DNA of 64,000 nt. It comes from Myotis daubentonii (Eukaryota > Chordata > Mammalia > Chiroptera > Vespertilionidae). The notes below the pieces were generated by a model. It was not told the origin of the DNA. It did not search any database and saw nothing but the letters and a program-made list of their open reading frames with translations. Position 1 is the first letter of the stretch. Each line of letters starts with the position of its first letter. The stretch spans positions 63,190,787 through 63,254,786 of the forward strand of contig NC_081842.1 in NCBI RefSeq assembly GCF_963259705.1, given 5' to 3'. The position numbers and the translations under genes were made by a program. Of this stretch, positions 1 through 10,665 are shown in pieces.

Positions 1-289
1 AATACTGTCTTTTTTTTCTCTTTTAAAGGAGGTGATAGAATGCTTTTCTGGTCAGTCATAAAGGTTTAATGCTGTTGCCTTCTCTTTGAGGCCTGGTTAT
101 AGCACCTAATTCCACAGATATAATGTGATCTTGTGTGTTGTTATGAAAGGCACTGGAAATAGCTTCTCCTGTTTCTTTTGTTTGTAATTTCCCATGAAAT
201 AAGTCGCGTCTGACTTATTTTCTTAGTGCTTTAGTAATTTTAAATCAGTTAATGACTTTGTGTGAATCTAATTAAAATATTTTCCTTAT

Positions 290-415
290 TGAATTTATTG
301 GGGTGACATTAATTAATAAAATTATATAGTTTTCAGGTCTACAATTTTATAATGCATCATCTATAAATTGTATTCTGTGTTCACCACTCCAAGTCAAGTC
401 TCCTTCCATCATTAA
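290..415 (-). mobile_element. LINE-1 3' fragment (antisense)
   Basis: This short piece matches the segment at 20219-20560: both share a GGGGTGACATTAATTAATAA-like stretch followed by a GTGTTCACCACTCCAAGTCAAG-like stretch. The type is a bat L1 3' region in antisense. It has no Helitron at the point where the 20-kb copy carries one, so it serves as an uninterrupted paralogue. Confidence 0.6.
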
Positions 416-577
416 AACTACTGAGTTGATAGGGTTTTCTCCAGGTTCTATATAAAATTATTTTAGGTTTTTATTTATCTATTTAGTATTATAAGTTAAT
501 CAATTCCTCTGTGTTAATAGTTTCTGGTCTTGTGGAATGAGCACAATAACAAAAGTGTTGGTTGCTCTTGGAGTAAG

Positions 578-732
578 GAATCTCAAAATATTCTTTTAGT
601 ATAGAAAAACACACACCCTCTTTTACAGAATTCTATGACAATGTGAGAGAAAAGTGGAAGGAAACTACCTATTCATGCTATTTTCTACTTTAATTATAAT
701 TAACAGGTGACCTAAATTTCTATACATGCAAA
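578..732 (+). repeat. Direct duplication, copy 1 (155 bp)
   Basis: This 155-bp block recurs at 1869-2258. After removing the VES SINE and one target-site copy from the second copy, both are exactly 155 bp long. I count three differences, all transitions. It keeps a single CCTCTTTTACAGAATTCT, which is the unoccupied target of the SINE in copy 2. No coding content is apparent. Confidence 0.93.
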
Positions 733-1155
733 CTGTCTGGATAACTGGACAAGGCTACAAAAAGAAAGCACGGCATGTTTCTACATTGATTGTCTTTTTT
801 TTTTATTTTATCAAATATCTATTAATTAATTTAAATTATTTAATTTTATTTATTGTAACTTTTGTGTAAATTTCATAACTATTTACATGTATATTACTTA
901 CATACATACATAATTTTCATAGATGCATAAATATATACTGTATATACTTGTTACATTGACTGTCTTCTTATAAAAGAAACAGATTAAGAAGAAAAGTACT
1001 AATTCAAGGATAGGAGGTGATTTTGACAAATGCAAATGTGCTAATGCCATTTTAAAGGCTGGCTTACTAATTCATGGAGAAAATGAACCTGTTTCTGCTC
1101 CTCTTCCCTCTGACTTTTGTCCTCTTGGAGTATTGGATCCCTGTAGGAAAATAAG
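733..1155. other. Unique AT-rich interval
   Basis: AT-rich non-coding sequence with many TAAT and ATTAAT runs at 800-950. I see no gene, RNA or recognisable repeat. Confidence 0.5.
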
Positions 1156-1505
1156 TGTTATATACTAAGTGTTGGAGTTCCCACAAAACCCACATGTTGA
1201 AACCTTGATCTCCAATGTGATAGAACTTGAGATGAGAACTTTGGGAGGTAATGAAGTCACGAGGGTGGAGCCCTCAATTATAGGATCAGTACCCTTATAA
1301 GAAAAAACATGATACAAGTATCTCTCTCTTGGTCATGTGAGGAAACAGCAAAAATATGGCCATCTGCAAACTAGGAAGTGGGCTCCCACCTTGTCTTCTA
1401 GCTCCTTGATCCTGCACTTCCCAGCCCCCATAACTGTGAGGAGTAAATGCTGGTTAAGTCACCCATTCTATGGTATTTGTTGTGATAGTCTGAAATGACT
1501 AAGTT
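1156..1505 (+). mobile_element. MLT1-type MaLR solo LTR
   Basis: The order of motifs is that of an MLT1 LTR in sense: CACATGTTGAAACC, then GATAGAACTTGAGATGAGAA, GGTGGAGCCCTCAATTATAGG, CCTTATAAGAAAA, GTCATGTGAGGAAACAGC, AACTGTGAGGAGTAAATG and CACCCATTCTATGGTATTTG. No internal retroviral sequence adjoins it, so it is an ancient solitary LTR of the ERVL-MaLR class. Confidence 0.8.
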
Positions 1506-1868
1506 AGTGAGCAACAACAAAGTACATCCTCACAAAACGGAAAAAATCAAATAAGTCAAAGAAGCAACTGGCTCAAGGAGGGTGTTGTTAAAGGAGCCTT
1601 TTGAGGTGTCTGGAGGTAAAATGGACTGGCCTACAGTGTGGAATCACCTCTCCTGTAGAATATTCATTCCACTAAGTCACAATCTCATTAAAAGGGTTGT
1701 GTGTTTGTTTGTTTTAGGGGGTTATATGTATGTGCAGAGGAGATAATGGTAAAAATTGTGTCTAATTTGTTGTTGTCCACAGAGATTTTACAGTTCTTAT
1801 CATTAGCTCTCCCTTTTCTGTGTCTATTCCACTACCCACTGGGTTGGAGAAACAGAAAGGTTGAGTTT

Positions 1869-2258
1869 GAATCTCAAAATATTCTTTCAGTATAGAAAAA
1901 CACACACCCTCTTTTACAGAATTCTTTTTTTTAATATATTTTATTGATTTTTTACAGAGATGAAGAGAGAGAGATAGATAGTTAGGAACATCGATGAGAG
2001 AGAAATATCGATCAGCTGCCTCCTGCACATCCCCCACTGGGGAAGTGCCCGCAACCCAGGTACATGCCCTTGACCGGAATCGAACCTGGGACCTTTCAGT
2101 CTGCAGGCTGATGCTCTATCCACTGAGCCAAACCGGTTTCGGCCTCTTTTACAGAATTCTATGACAATGTGAGAGAAAAGTGGAAGGAAACTGCCTATTC
2201 ATGCCATTTTCTACTTTAATTATAATTAACAGGTGACCTAAATTTCTATACATGCAAA
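1869..2258 (+). repeat. Direct duplication, copy 2, split by a VES SINE
   Basis: This is the second copy of the block at 578-732, about 1.3 kb downstream in the same orientation. It is interrupted at 1926-2142 by a VES SINE. The SINE's 18-bp target duplication is the sequence that occurs once in copy 1, so the duplication came before the SINE. Confidence 0.93.
1926..2142 (-). mobile_element. VES SINE
   Basis: This tRNA-derived bat SINE lies antisense, with its A/T-rich tail at the left and tRNA-like head at the right. The B-box complement GGAATCGAACC and A-box complement CCACTGAGCCA are both readable. It is flanked by perfect 18-bp target duplications at 1908-1925 and 2143-2160, so the insertion is fairly young and L1-mobilised. 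Confidence 0.97.
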
Positions 2259-3653
2259 AATGTAGAGTCTAAAAAAATACATGTGCTTAGAGCCATTCAT
2301 ATTAGTAGAGGTGCACAAAACTTTGTTTTTTAGGAAATCAAAGTAATTATAATTTTTAATTAGAAGGAAAAAATTCTAACATGGTGATATTTGTGCTTCC
2401 ATTTATTTAGATTATGAGTGTGCTTCACTGCTAGGTTAGCAGAAAGTGTCACAAACTTACCTTCTTCTCACTTTCATTCAATATGTTTCTAAAGTAGACT
2501 CTAATATTTGTCCATAGAATTTATCCTAGACTTTTAAAATCTAGTGAAAAATATGAGTTGTGCTATTTGCTTTTTAATATCTAGCTCTGATATTGGCTAA
2601 AATTTCAAGTACAGAGTGTCTGATAATTATCTATTTTCATTCAAGGCAGACTATTTCTGAAAGACATTTGTGCTTTTAATAGCATTTTCTATTACCATAT
2701 GTAAAACAAAAGCCTCTTAATTTTTTCTCTCTAGAATTGTAGTGTCAAATACAGGTCCCCTAAGCAGAATTTTCCCTTCCCCCCAAACTCCCCTTTAGTT
2801 TCACTTCATTTAAATAAAAGAAGCAATGCCTTCTCATGTACCCTTCTGTTAAATTTGAAGGAATTCTATATACAATTTTAACATGGGAAACACCACTCTA
2901 ATCTTCTAGTTCTAGTGGCTTCTAATTTAGTAATCCATTGAGAAGCCATGCATGGCATTCCTGGGATATATGAAAAATGGGTGTGTATATATGTGGAAGA
3001 CCATGTGTCAGAGTTTAGGGAGAGGGGATGTAGTAAGAAGAGATGATGTTATCTTAAAATGATAAATGTGTCTTACATAATGTCTGTCATTGATTTAGAT
3101 GACAACTTTATTTACTTCCTTTGATTTAAGCATAAAGCTCAAATCCCTGTTGAGCCTTCATGACTCTTTCAAGGGTTATAATCCCAAGCTTGAAAGCTAG
3201 AGGATTGTTGTGGGAGTAAGTTTTCCATTTCTCTACAAATTGTTATATGCATGACAGGTATAATTAAAATGCTGAGGCCTTTCTAATCATGTAGAATTAA
3301 TGGAGAAAACGCATCACAGAAATAATCCACATGGCACATTTCCAGTCTAAGGAGGCTGATTAAATAGAAAGTGATATTATTTATTTATGTTAACATATAG
3401 AGAAGTCTGAACAAAGGATACAATCCAGTGTGAAATGCAGGCGAAATCTGAACAGAACCATCAATCTAAGATAAGGGCTCCTAGGAAAAGAAGCAAGCAG
3501 AGTACTCCATGCTTCATAGGACAGTTGCTGCCTATGTTTCCCATGGGTTTGTCTAGTTTTCATTCAGACATTTCCCTAGTGCCTCCTCTACCACTATTTC
3601 TTTTCCTTTCTGCAGTTGACAGCATTCTATTAGTTTTTCAATTATATTTTTCA
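2259..3653. other. Unique non-coding interval
   Basis: No gene, RNA or clear transposon is visible. The sequence is AT-rich with short purine tracts and unbiased short frames. Confidence 0.5.
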
Positions 3654-4026
3654 CTAGAGACCCGGTGCATGACATTCATGCACTGGGGGGTGGGAAGGGG
3701 TCCCTCAGCCTGGCCTGTGCCCTCTCGCAGTCCAGGACCCCATGGGGGATGTCCACCTGCCAGCTTAGGCCCACTCCCCAGGAGGACATCCGCCAAGGGG
3801 TCCTTAGTGCTGCTACAGATGTAGGAGAGGCTCCCACCACCGCCGCTGCGCTCACCAGCTGTGAGCCCAGCTTCTGGCTGAGCAGTGCTCCCCATGTTGG
3901 AGCTCACTGACCACCACAGGGTAGTTCCTGCATTGAGTGTCTGCCCCTTGGTGGTTAGTGCGTGTCATAGCCACCTGTCATTCCACCGTTCAGTCAATTT
4001 ACATATTAGCCTTTTATTGTATAGGA
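3654..4026 (-). mobile_element. Non-autonomous Helitron (HeliBat type)
   Basis: The 3' terminus is at the left: CTAGAGACCCG followed by the hairpin GTGCATGACATTCATGCAC. The 5' terminus is at the right, the complement of TCCTATACAATAAAAGGC, ending in AGGA at 4026. The interior carries the inverted-pair module CCACCACAGGG and CTGCCCCTTGGTGG seen in the copies at 13.4 and 50.6 kb. There are no Rep/Helicase frames, so it depends on an autonomous partner. The left flank is A as expected; the right flank is G instead of T. Confidence 0.92.
3941..3954 (-). promoter_or_regulatory. CTCF-like core motif inside a Helitron
   Basis: Read on the minus strand this is CCACCAAGGGGCAG, close to the published CTCF core CCACYAGRKGGCR. 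Its partner at 3911-3924 is degraded (CCACCACAGGGTAG). The match is by eye only; no occupancy is implied. Confidence 0.45.
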
Positions 4027-5700
4027 GTATTTCTCTCCACCACCTCAGTTTTGGTCCCCTGCTTTTTTACATTTCTCTCCCATGACCCTTCCATTTGATT
4101 CCATTTGTTTTCCTTTCTCATCTACTGAACTAAGACTCCTCTGTGATTCTTCTGTAATGTGGCTAAGTGTTGGGATTGCAGCACAAATCCACCAGCAAGT
4201 AAATTCCCAGAAACTCCTTTTTTTAGAAATTATACAAAAAGCAGGACCCAATTGAAAGAAATATGTTGGTGCTTGATCCAGTGTCCTTGTCCCAGATTGC
4301 TATCCTCTGCTAGCGTGGCTTCTTCACCTCCCCTGAAATGTCCTCTTTTCCTGAAGTGTGGCTAAGAAAGAATAAGACTGAGCTCCCTGCACATCCAAGT
4401 TAAATGATTTTAAAGTAGAAGCATTATATTTATCCATGGCTTTTATAGGATCAGTAAAACTGCACTCATTTTCAGAATGGCTGTTTAAATATTGTCTTGG
4501 AAATGCCAGATCTTTCCTAAGGACACAATTGTGAGAGCTTCCAAAGCAGACCAAGATGGCAATACATTTTCAGTCATGCTACTTGAAAAAAGTAAATCAT
4601 GTTTTATGGATGTAAACTTCGCCTTTCCAGATACATGTGTCCGCAGACACTGGTGATTAATAGATGACACTGAAGCCTGGCACCACAGGCCTGATGGTGG
4701 TGACATCATGACTTTAAACTATGCTATTAATGCCAGGGCCTATGTCAAATGCAAATATGACACATGGGTTTTCAATGCATTTGTGTAGATGCAGAAAAAA
4801 ATAGAACATGACCTTTCCCCTTAGATTAATCACTGCTTTGTAAAGGCAGCATCTGAGGACAGTGGACTCCACCTCTCAGGCTTTTTGGGGGGATCTTAAG
4901 TTGATCTTGCGGTGGGTGTCAGAGAGGCTTGTCTTCCACACCAGTAGGTGCTTCTAGGACACAGATTTATTTATAGAATTCCCAACCTTGGGTGTTCTCC
5001 CAGAAAATTCAAATCCTAGGAATCTGAGTGCTTGTGCTGAGGAAAGTGAAGTCAGACTTAACCAGGTGTTCTCTTGTTCATAGTCTTTCCTCACCCTCAC
5101 TTGCCCAAATAGAAAAAAGGAATTAGGAGAAAAATTCATTAATTCCACATATAACTAAGAGCCAAATGTCCAGCTTCTTTCTACTGAGGTTTGAGGTATG
5201 GATTCTTAACACAGTCTACCCCACTGCATAAGTACTTAGCTCTGTTAGAAATCCTCCCCAGGGCACCTGGGATTCCAGCTCAAGTGTTCCTATCCCATCA
5301 GATACATCAGCATGTGTTGCATGTGTAGGGTGCATGCATGTACCTAAACACAGCAGCCACAGTCCTGAAAATGTTACCTCACTCTGTAATGGCGTATAAG
5401 CTCCACCTTCCAGGATGGAGTCCATAACACATCAAATATGTTCCAAGGGATGGTAACGGACAGCAGTGGTGGCAGTGGTGAACAGGTGCCTGAGAACTTT
5501 TAAATTCCTAGTCTGACCTATTGGAGAACAAATGATATCCAAAAATTTGGTGGGGAGTGTGCTCTCAGGTTGAGGAATATACATCGATCATTCAAGGAAG
5601 ATGGAGGTGGTTGGAGAATGGAGCTGTAGAAAATGTTAGAAGCCAGGAAAGTGGAGGAGCGCCTTACACATAACTACACACATTCCAAGCTAAAGAGCCC
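4027..5700. other. Unique non-coding interval
   Basis: No gene is visible. A CRE/AP-1-like TGACATCA at 4701-4708 and an octamer ATGCAAAT at 4749-4756 lie close together in sequence that matches no repeat I recognise. Confidence 0.45.
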
Positions 5701-5734
5701 TATTTTTTGTTAAATCACTACTCAGCACCAGCTG

Positions 5735-5880
5735 ACTTAGTTACATCATCAATAAACCTCACAATTCCCTCCAGGTAGGCATGGTCATCCCCAATTTTTA
5801 AGGCGAATTTGGGATCCTGAGAAACTGGTTAAATTACCATAGGATTCAGAGCTAAGAAATGGTAGAGCTGGAATTCATCT
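5735..5880 (+). mobile_element. MIR SINE fossil
   Basis: The order of words CACAATTCCCTCCAGGTAGG, ATCCCCAATTTTTAAGG, GAGAAACTGGTTAAATTACC and AGCTAAGAAATGGTAGAGCT follows the MIR core and 3' part. It is divergent and has no target duplication I can find. Confidence 0.7.
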
Positions 5881-5900
5881 CCAGATGAATTCCCACTGTG

Positions 5901-6609
5901 CTTTATTATTATATTTTTCATTACATGCCTTTTTTTGCAGAATTTATGTTAAACTGAGATAATATTATTTTAAATATCTGAACTTCTGAGTTATCATTTC
6001 GGGTGTTCACCCTGTTTCCAAAGCCTGGAACTAGGCCAAGGATATATTATTTCTGACACCATGATTTCTAAGATCTTGTTTAGCTCTAACATTCTGTACT
6101 TCTATGGCCGTTCCTCTCAGTGCATACTTTATCCTGACCTTCCTCTCACCTCACTGCCCTTGTCTTTCACTCCTGCTCAGTCTTCAGCTGACTCCCATTA
6201 CTCAGTTGCACTTTCATTTTGACTGTAGCATACACATTATTTTAAGGAAAAAATAATTGGCTTCTAACTGCAGGTGTAGTAATTGGCATTCACTTCAGCC
6301 TTTAGCCAGTTGGGAGAGCAGGGAGTTTATAAGCTGATGAGCCTGACCTCTGATTCCAGAAAAAAACAAAAGACCAGGCAAAGATACAGGTTCTATGCAA
6401 AAGTGTATGTTGTAGGGACAAAGACAGGGGACATGGTTTGAAGAAATATACAGAGACTAAAATGCAAGGGATTGAATTTTGCCTCAAAGAATTTAGTGTT
6501 GCAAGGCAAATCCTCTTCCTTAAACTTCTTGTATATTAGCCGAAGCCCAAAGATATTCACACACACAAGATGCTAAAAATAAAAAGGACCTTAGAGAGTT
6601 TAATCCATC
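5901..6609. other. Unique non-coding interval
   Basis: No gene or clear repeat is visible. Short frames occur on both strands without coding features. Confidence 0.45.
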
Positions 6610-6618
6610 TATGTCATT

Positions 6619-6619
<1 letters not shown>

Positions 6620-6667
<48 letters not shown>
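6620..6667. repeat. (TA)n microsatellite
   Basis: About 23 uninterrupted AT units at the tail end of the adjacent VES SINE, probably grown from its A/T-rich tail. Confidence 0.95.
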
Positions 6668-6675
<8 letters not shown>

Positions 6676-6874
6676 TTTTTACAGAGAGGAAGGGAGAGGG
6701 ATAGAGAGTTAGAAACATCAATGAGAGAGAAACATCGATCAGCTGCCTCTTGCACACCCCCTACTTGGGATGTGCCCACAACCAAGGTACATGCCATTGA
6801 CCGGAATTGAACCAGGGACCTTTCAGTCCGCAGGCTGACGCTCTATACACTGAGCCAAACCGGTTAGAGCAATA
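6668..6874 (-). mobile_element. VES SINE
   Basis: Antisense VES copy. GGAATTGAACC and CACTGAGCCAAACCGG mark the B and A boxes. Short direct repeats TATGTCATTT at 6610-6619 and 6875-6884 look like the target duplication. Confidence 0.95.
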
Positions 6875-6884
6875 TATGTCATTT

Positions 6885-7366
6885 TTATGAAGAAATTGAT
6901 GCCTGGCAAACTGGTGACAAGAAAAAGAAAAAAAATAGAATCTTAATAATAAGCATATATATTTCTGCTATTTTATTCACAAGTGAAATATTATAAATGA
7001 AGTCATATAAATTTAGCAGTAAATTTTCATAGCAATTTCACTAAAATTTCATGTGAATAGCTCTTTGACAAAAATAGATGAGAAATCAATTTTTAGTATT
7101 ATAATAAGCCTATTGTTTAAAAACACTGTTACCTGTTTATAGATATTTGAGATGTTTTATTCTGGAAGAGTGTCTTGTCATTTTAGACATCTGTTTCTGG
7201 GATCTCTTACAGAAGCAAAATAAACGTTTTGTCTAGGAAGAAAAAGTGCAATTTGACAACTCCCTTTAAATGTCTTCTACCTGGCTTTAATATTTCTTCT
7301 CCCCACTTTCTAATGCAGAAAAAAATGAAGATATAAGGATATAAACTTGATCTGGGAGGAAGAGTG
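6885..7366. other. Unique AT-rich interval
   Basis: No gene or identified repeat is visible. Confidence 0.45.
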
Positions 7367-7404
7367 GCCAGCAAGTGTAAGAGCAGCCAGCAAGTGTAAG
7401 AGCA
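7367..7404 (+). repeat. 19-bp perfect tandem duplication
   Basis: GCCAGCAAGTGTAAGAGCA occurs twice with no gap. It is a local slippage event in otherwise unique sequence. Confidence 0.95.
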
Positions 7405-7782
7405 GCTTCTTGAGGAGAGTGAGGTGGAAGATAGTTCTCAAAAGTAACTCAGGGACAATGACCATTTTGAAAGTAGATTTTAGAGCATAAAACAACCGTG
7501 GAGCACCTGTGACGGTGCTTCAGAGTTTTGAATAGCTGGTATGAGAAGTGGAGAACTAAAACTCAGAGTCATTCTGACCCCCATATATCTCCTCTGCCCT
7601 GCTAGCAAACTTAATTAGCAAAGGGACTTGGATTTACCTTCCAAATATATTATGGATCTGCCTATTTCTCACTACCTTTGCCACTGATCACCTGGTCTAA
7701 GCCACCATCATCTATTGATTTGATTGTACCCATTATCCCCTCATTGATCTTTGCTTTCAAATCTTCTGCATATAGTCTAGTC

Positions 7783-7905
7783 CAGGGATTGGCAAACTTG
7801 TCTGTGGAGGGCTTAGGGAGCCAAGTGGTCTTTGGAACAATGACTTCATTCTATTACTACAGAATGAAAGCAGCAGATAGACAATAGGCAAAAAAAATGA
7901 GCATG
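7783..7905 (+). mobile_element. Ancient hAT-type DNA transposon fragment
   Basis: It begins with the hAT-like end CAGGGATTGGCAAACTTG. An interior AGAATGAAAGCAGC then AGACAATAGGC follows the common mammalian hAT family whose consensus has GTGAAAGCAGCCATAGACAATA. The right end is lost. Confidence 0.6.
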
Positions 7906-8065
7906 GCTGTTTTCTAAAAAAAAATTTTTGAGATCCTAAAATTTGAATTTTATATAATTTTCACATGTCATGGAATGTTATTCTTCATTTGCTTTTTTGT
8001 CATCCACTTGTGAATGTAGAAAAGATCTTTAGATTTTGGGTCACACAGAAAACAGGCAGCAGGCC

Positions 8066-8560
8066 AGAGTAATCTTGCAGAATGTAATACCTCTCCTCAA
8101 AACACCCCATGACTTCCTGTCCCATTTAAAGAAGACCACATATAGTCTATAAGACCCTCTCTGATCTGTCCCTGTTACTGACCAACCTCATCTACTACTT
8201 TTCTTTCCTGACTGTGCTCCAGTAAGACTGCTGTCCTGGCCTTAAACTCATTGGCCATGCTTCTGTCTTAGACTCTGTGCTGTTTTTGTTTGTTTGTTTG
8301 TTTGTTTGCTCTGCTTGGAGCACTTTGCTCCCAGGTACCTACTTGATTTGCTTCTTGCCTCCTTCAGACCATTCCTCAGAAAGTCCTCTTCCAATCATGC
8401 CTATTTAAAGTCACAAACCATCTCTCTGAGGAGAAACACATTCACAATTTTCCTTACTTCTTCATGTAAATTGCTTTCTAAAGTACTCTAAATTTTCTTA
8501 AGTTATTGTCTGTTTCCACCCAGTAGATTATAAGGTCAAAGGTAACAGGGGATTTTGTCT
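8066..8560 (+). mobile_element. LINE-2 3' end fossil
   Basis: Phrases typical of L2 sense sequence appear in order: CTTGGAGCACTTTGCTCCCAGG, TCCTCTTCCAATCATGCC, a TTATTGTCTGTTTCC stretch and AGATTATAAGGTC. A (GTTT)n run at about 8284-8309 expanded inside it. Confidence 0.65.
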
Positions 8561-9110
8561 ATTTGTATTTGTTTTGATACCTAGGTTTGAACCTAGAACA
8601 AATAGAATATATTCAATCTTGCATAGTTGTTTTGTGTGTATGTATGTGTTTGTGTTAAAAAAAATAAGGAAAAGCATATATGTATTTGATCAATGTCACT
8701 TTGTGAAGGATGTGAAATCTTATTTCATCCTACTGACCACAGCAAAATACAAAACTCCCCTGTACCCACAGAGCTCTGAAACTTCCAGATAATTTATATA
8801 TAATAAACCATCCAGAAATAGCATCATCTTTCTGTTTAAAATTAATATCTATTACTTGGATGAAATAAACAAAAAGGTTAGGTTTTGGGGAAAAATTTTC
8901 CCATATTTTAGGTTCCTCTTTATAAAGCAGTGAGGCAATAGAAAAGCATTCTTTTTTCACTTACTCTTCTGTCCAAGAGAGCATGACATCTGTGTAATTT
9001 TTCAATGGGCTAGTTACTTAATTATTATTAACTCTATGTCATGGATCCTCAAATGACAAATTCAGGTTATATTTATCTACTTTAATATACATTCTGTGAC
9101 ATTCCTTTCC

Positions 9111-9111
<1 letters not shown>

Positions 9112-9155
<44 letters not shown>
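9112..9155 (+). repeat. (CA)n microsatellite
   Basis: About 22 uninterrupted CA units. Confidence 0.97.
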
Positions 9156-9158
<3 letters not shown>

Positions 9159-9453
9159 CTTAAGAGAAAAGTACCCACTCACATCAATGCAGTAAAATCC
9201 TTTTTTGTTGTTGTTTTAGTGAAACACATTTTATCCTACCCAAGTGTGTAGTTGTTTTTTGTTTGCACCCCCCACAACCATTTTATTTATAAAATGTTTT
9301 TAATATCTTTCGGTAGCTGGAGAGAAATATGAACAAGTGGTGCAAGTTTAACCACAATCCAGTTCACCCACCTGGAGCCCGCACTCTTCTGTCCATATTA
9401 TTGATAGGATGGACTTCAGAAGCATTTTTGTAATCTAATAGATTATTTCTTAA

Positions 9454-9700
9454 CTAGAGGCCCAGTGCATGAATTCATGCACGGGTGGGGTCCCTCAGCC
9501 TGGCGGGCAATCAGGGCCGATCAGGGTTGGCGGGCTGGGAAGTTGACTGTGGGAGCGCACTGACCACCAGAGTGCAGCTCCTTCATTGAGCCGGGTGGCC
9601 CTGGTGATCAGTGCACATCATAGCGACCAGTCGACTAGTCATTCAGTTGTCTGGTCACCTGGTCACTTAGGCTTTTATATATATATATATATATATATAT
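9454..9700 (-). mobile_element. Non-autonomous Helitron with (TA)n at its 5' end
   Basis: The left end reads A, then CTAGAGGCCCAG, then the hairpin GTGCATGAATTCATGCAC, giving the 3' terminus on the minus strand. The interior contains CTGACCACCAGAGTGCAGC and the usual CATCATAGCGACCAGTCG stretch. The 5' terminus at the right is replaced by about 12 TA units (9677-9700), which erased the normal TCCTATATAATAAAAG end. Confidence 0.9.
9564..9577 (+). promoter_or_regulatory. Weak CTCF-like core in a Helitron
   Basis: CCACCAGAGTGCAG has one substitution in the G-run compared with the strong copies elsewhere. Included for comparison only. Confidence 0.3.
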
Positions 9701-10149
9701 CTCCTCACAGGGGAATGACATCAGGCAAGATGTAGGCAAAATGTGTTCTGAACATAATGCTCCTCATATGTCCTATTGCCTAAACTATCCACACTTTAGA
9801 TTTTTCTCCATATCAAAATATACCTTTTTGCTTCCTATCTCCTCAGGGTCTTACAGTCTGCAGCTCTTGATAATTGAATCTGACTTACTAACAACTCCTT
9901 TTGAAATGGCTGGCGAATTACATGCTTCCTTCTCAGAGAACAGTGACCTAATCCACCTAATGTTTATGGAAATACATGGGAGACCACTGTGGATAATACT
10001 GTTGATCAGGCATGACTTTGGGTTCTCCATGAGTACAACTGTTGATGGCCTCATCTAATCCATATCCAGTATGAAGAAAAGGAAGGCTCAGACTCTTTTT
10101 CTGTTGAGTAAATATTGTAATTAAATGCAGACCTTGCAGTTTTTTAAGT
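9701..10149. other. Unique interval with a 105-codon frame
   Basis: A plus-strand frame at 9741-10058 has no recognised domain and is overlapped by an antisense frame of similar quality. I do not call it a gene. Confidence 0.4.
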
Positions 10150-10275
10150 TTCAGTGAAGCCCCTACATGGAATTTCTCATTTAATCCTCACAACAACTGT
10201 ATTAGGAAGATACTTAGTATCATCATCATGCAGGAAACTGAGCATCTTCAAGATTAAGAACTTGTAAATAGCCCG
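10150..10275 (+). mobile_element. MIR SINE fossil
   Basis: TTTAATCCTCACAACAACTG, TCATGCAGGAAACTGAG and AAGAACTTGTAAATAGCC follow the MIR consensus order. Confidence 0.8.
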
Positions 10276-10369
10276 GATTGATGTGAAAAATAAATGTCTA
10301 AAAAAGGAAGTAAAAGCCTGACAATGAAATGAAAGTAATTGAAGCAGAAGAGCTTTTGATCAAGTTATC

Positions 10370-10665
10370 CCCTTTGCCTAGAATTCTCTTCTCTCCCATG
10401 CCATTCTTCTGTACCCACTTGCAGTTACCAGCTCTTCCAGTGGTTTCTCTTCTCACTCTCCCTCCCTCTACTGTGTTCTTATAGTATTCTATTCTTGTGG
10501 TAAGTTTACCACCTGTATCCAGAAAGATTATTTAGACATCCATGAGCAGCAGAACTTGAACACCTTAAGAGGTAGAAATAAGCCTATTCCATTTTTATGC
10601 ACCCTTCACAGCACTTGATACATTGCAGATGCTCTGTAAAACCTTGAATGAGTGAACAAAATTGT
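10370..10665 (+). mobile_element. LINE-2 3' end fossil
   Basis: CTTTGCCTAGAATTCTCTTC, a cytosine-rich middle and CACAGCACTTGATACATTGC, then GAATGAGTGAA, fit a divergent L2 3' end. Confidence 0.6.

Noticed and set aside
1156..1505. Possible provirus
   Set aside because: Only an LTR-type segment of the MaLR class is present, with no gag, pol or env sequence next to it.
3435..3824. 129-codon frame on the plus strand
   Set aside because: Its second half reads into the Helitron at 3654-4026 and no domain is visible.
9741..10058. 105-codon frame in unique DNA
   Set aside because: No recognised domain, and an antisense frame overlaps it. No splice or promoter support could be judged.
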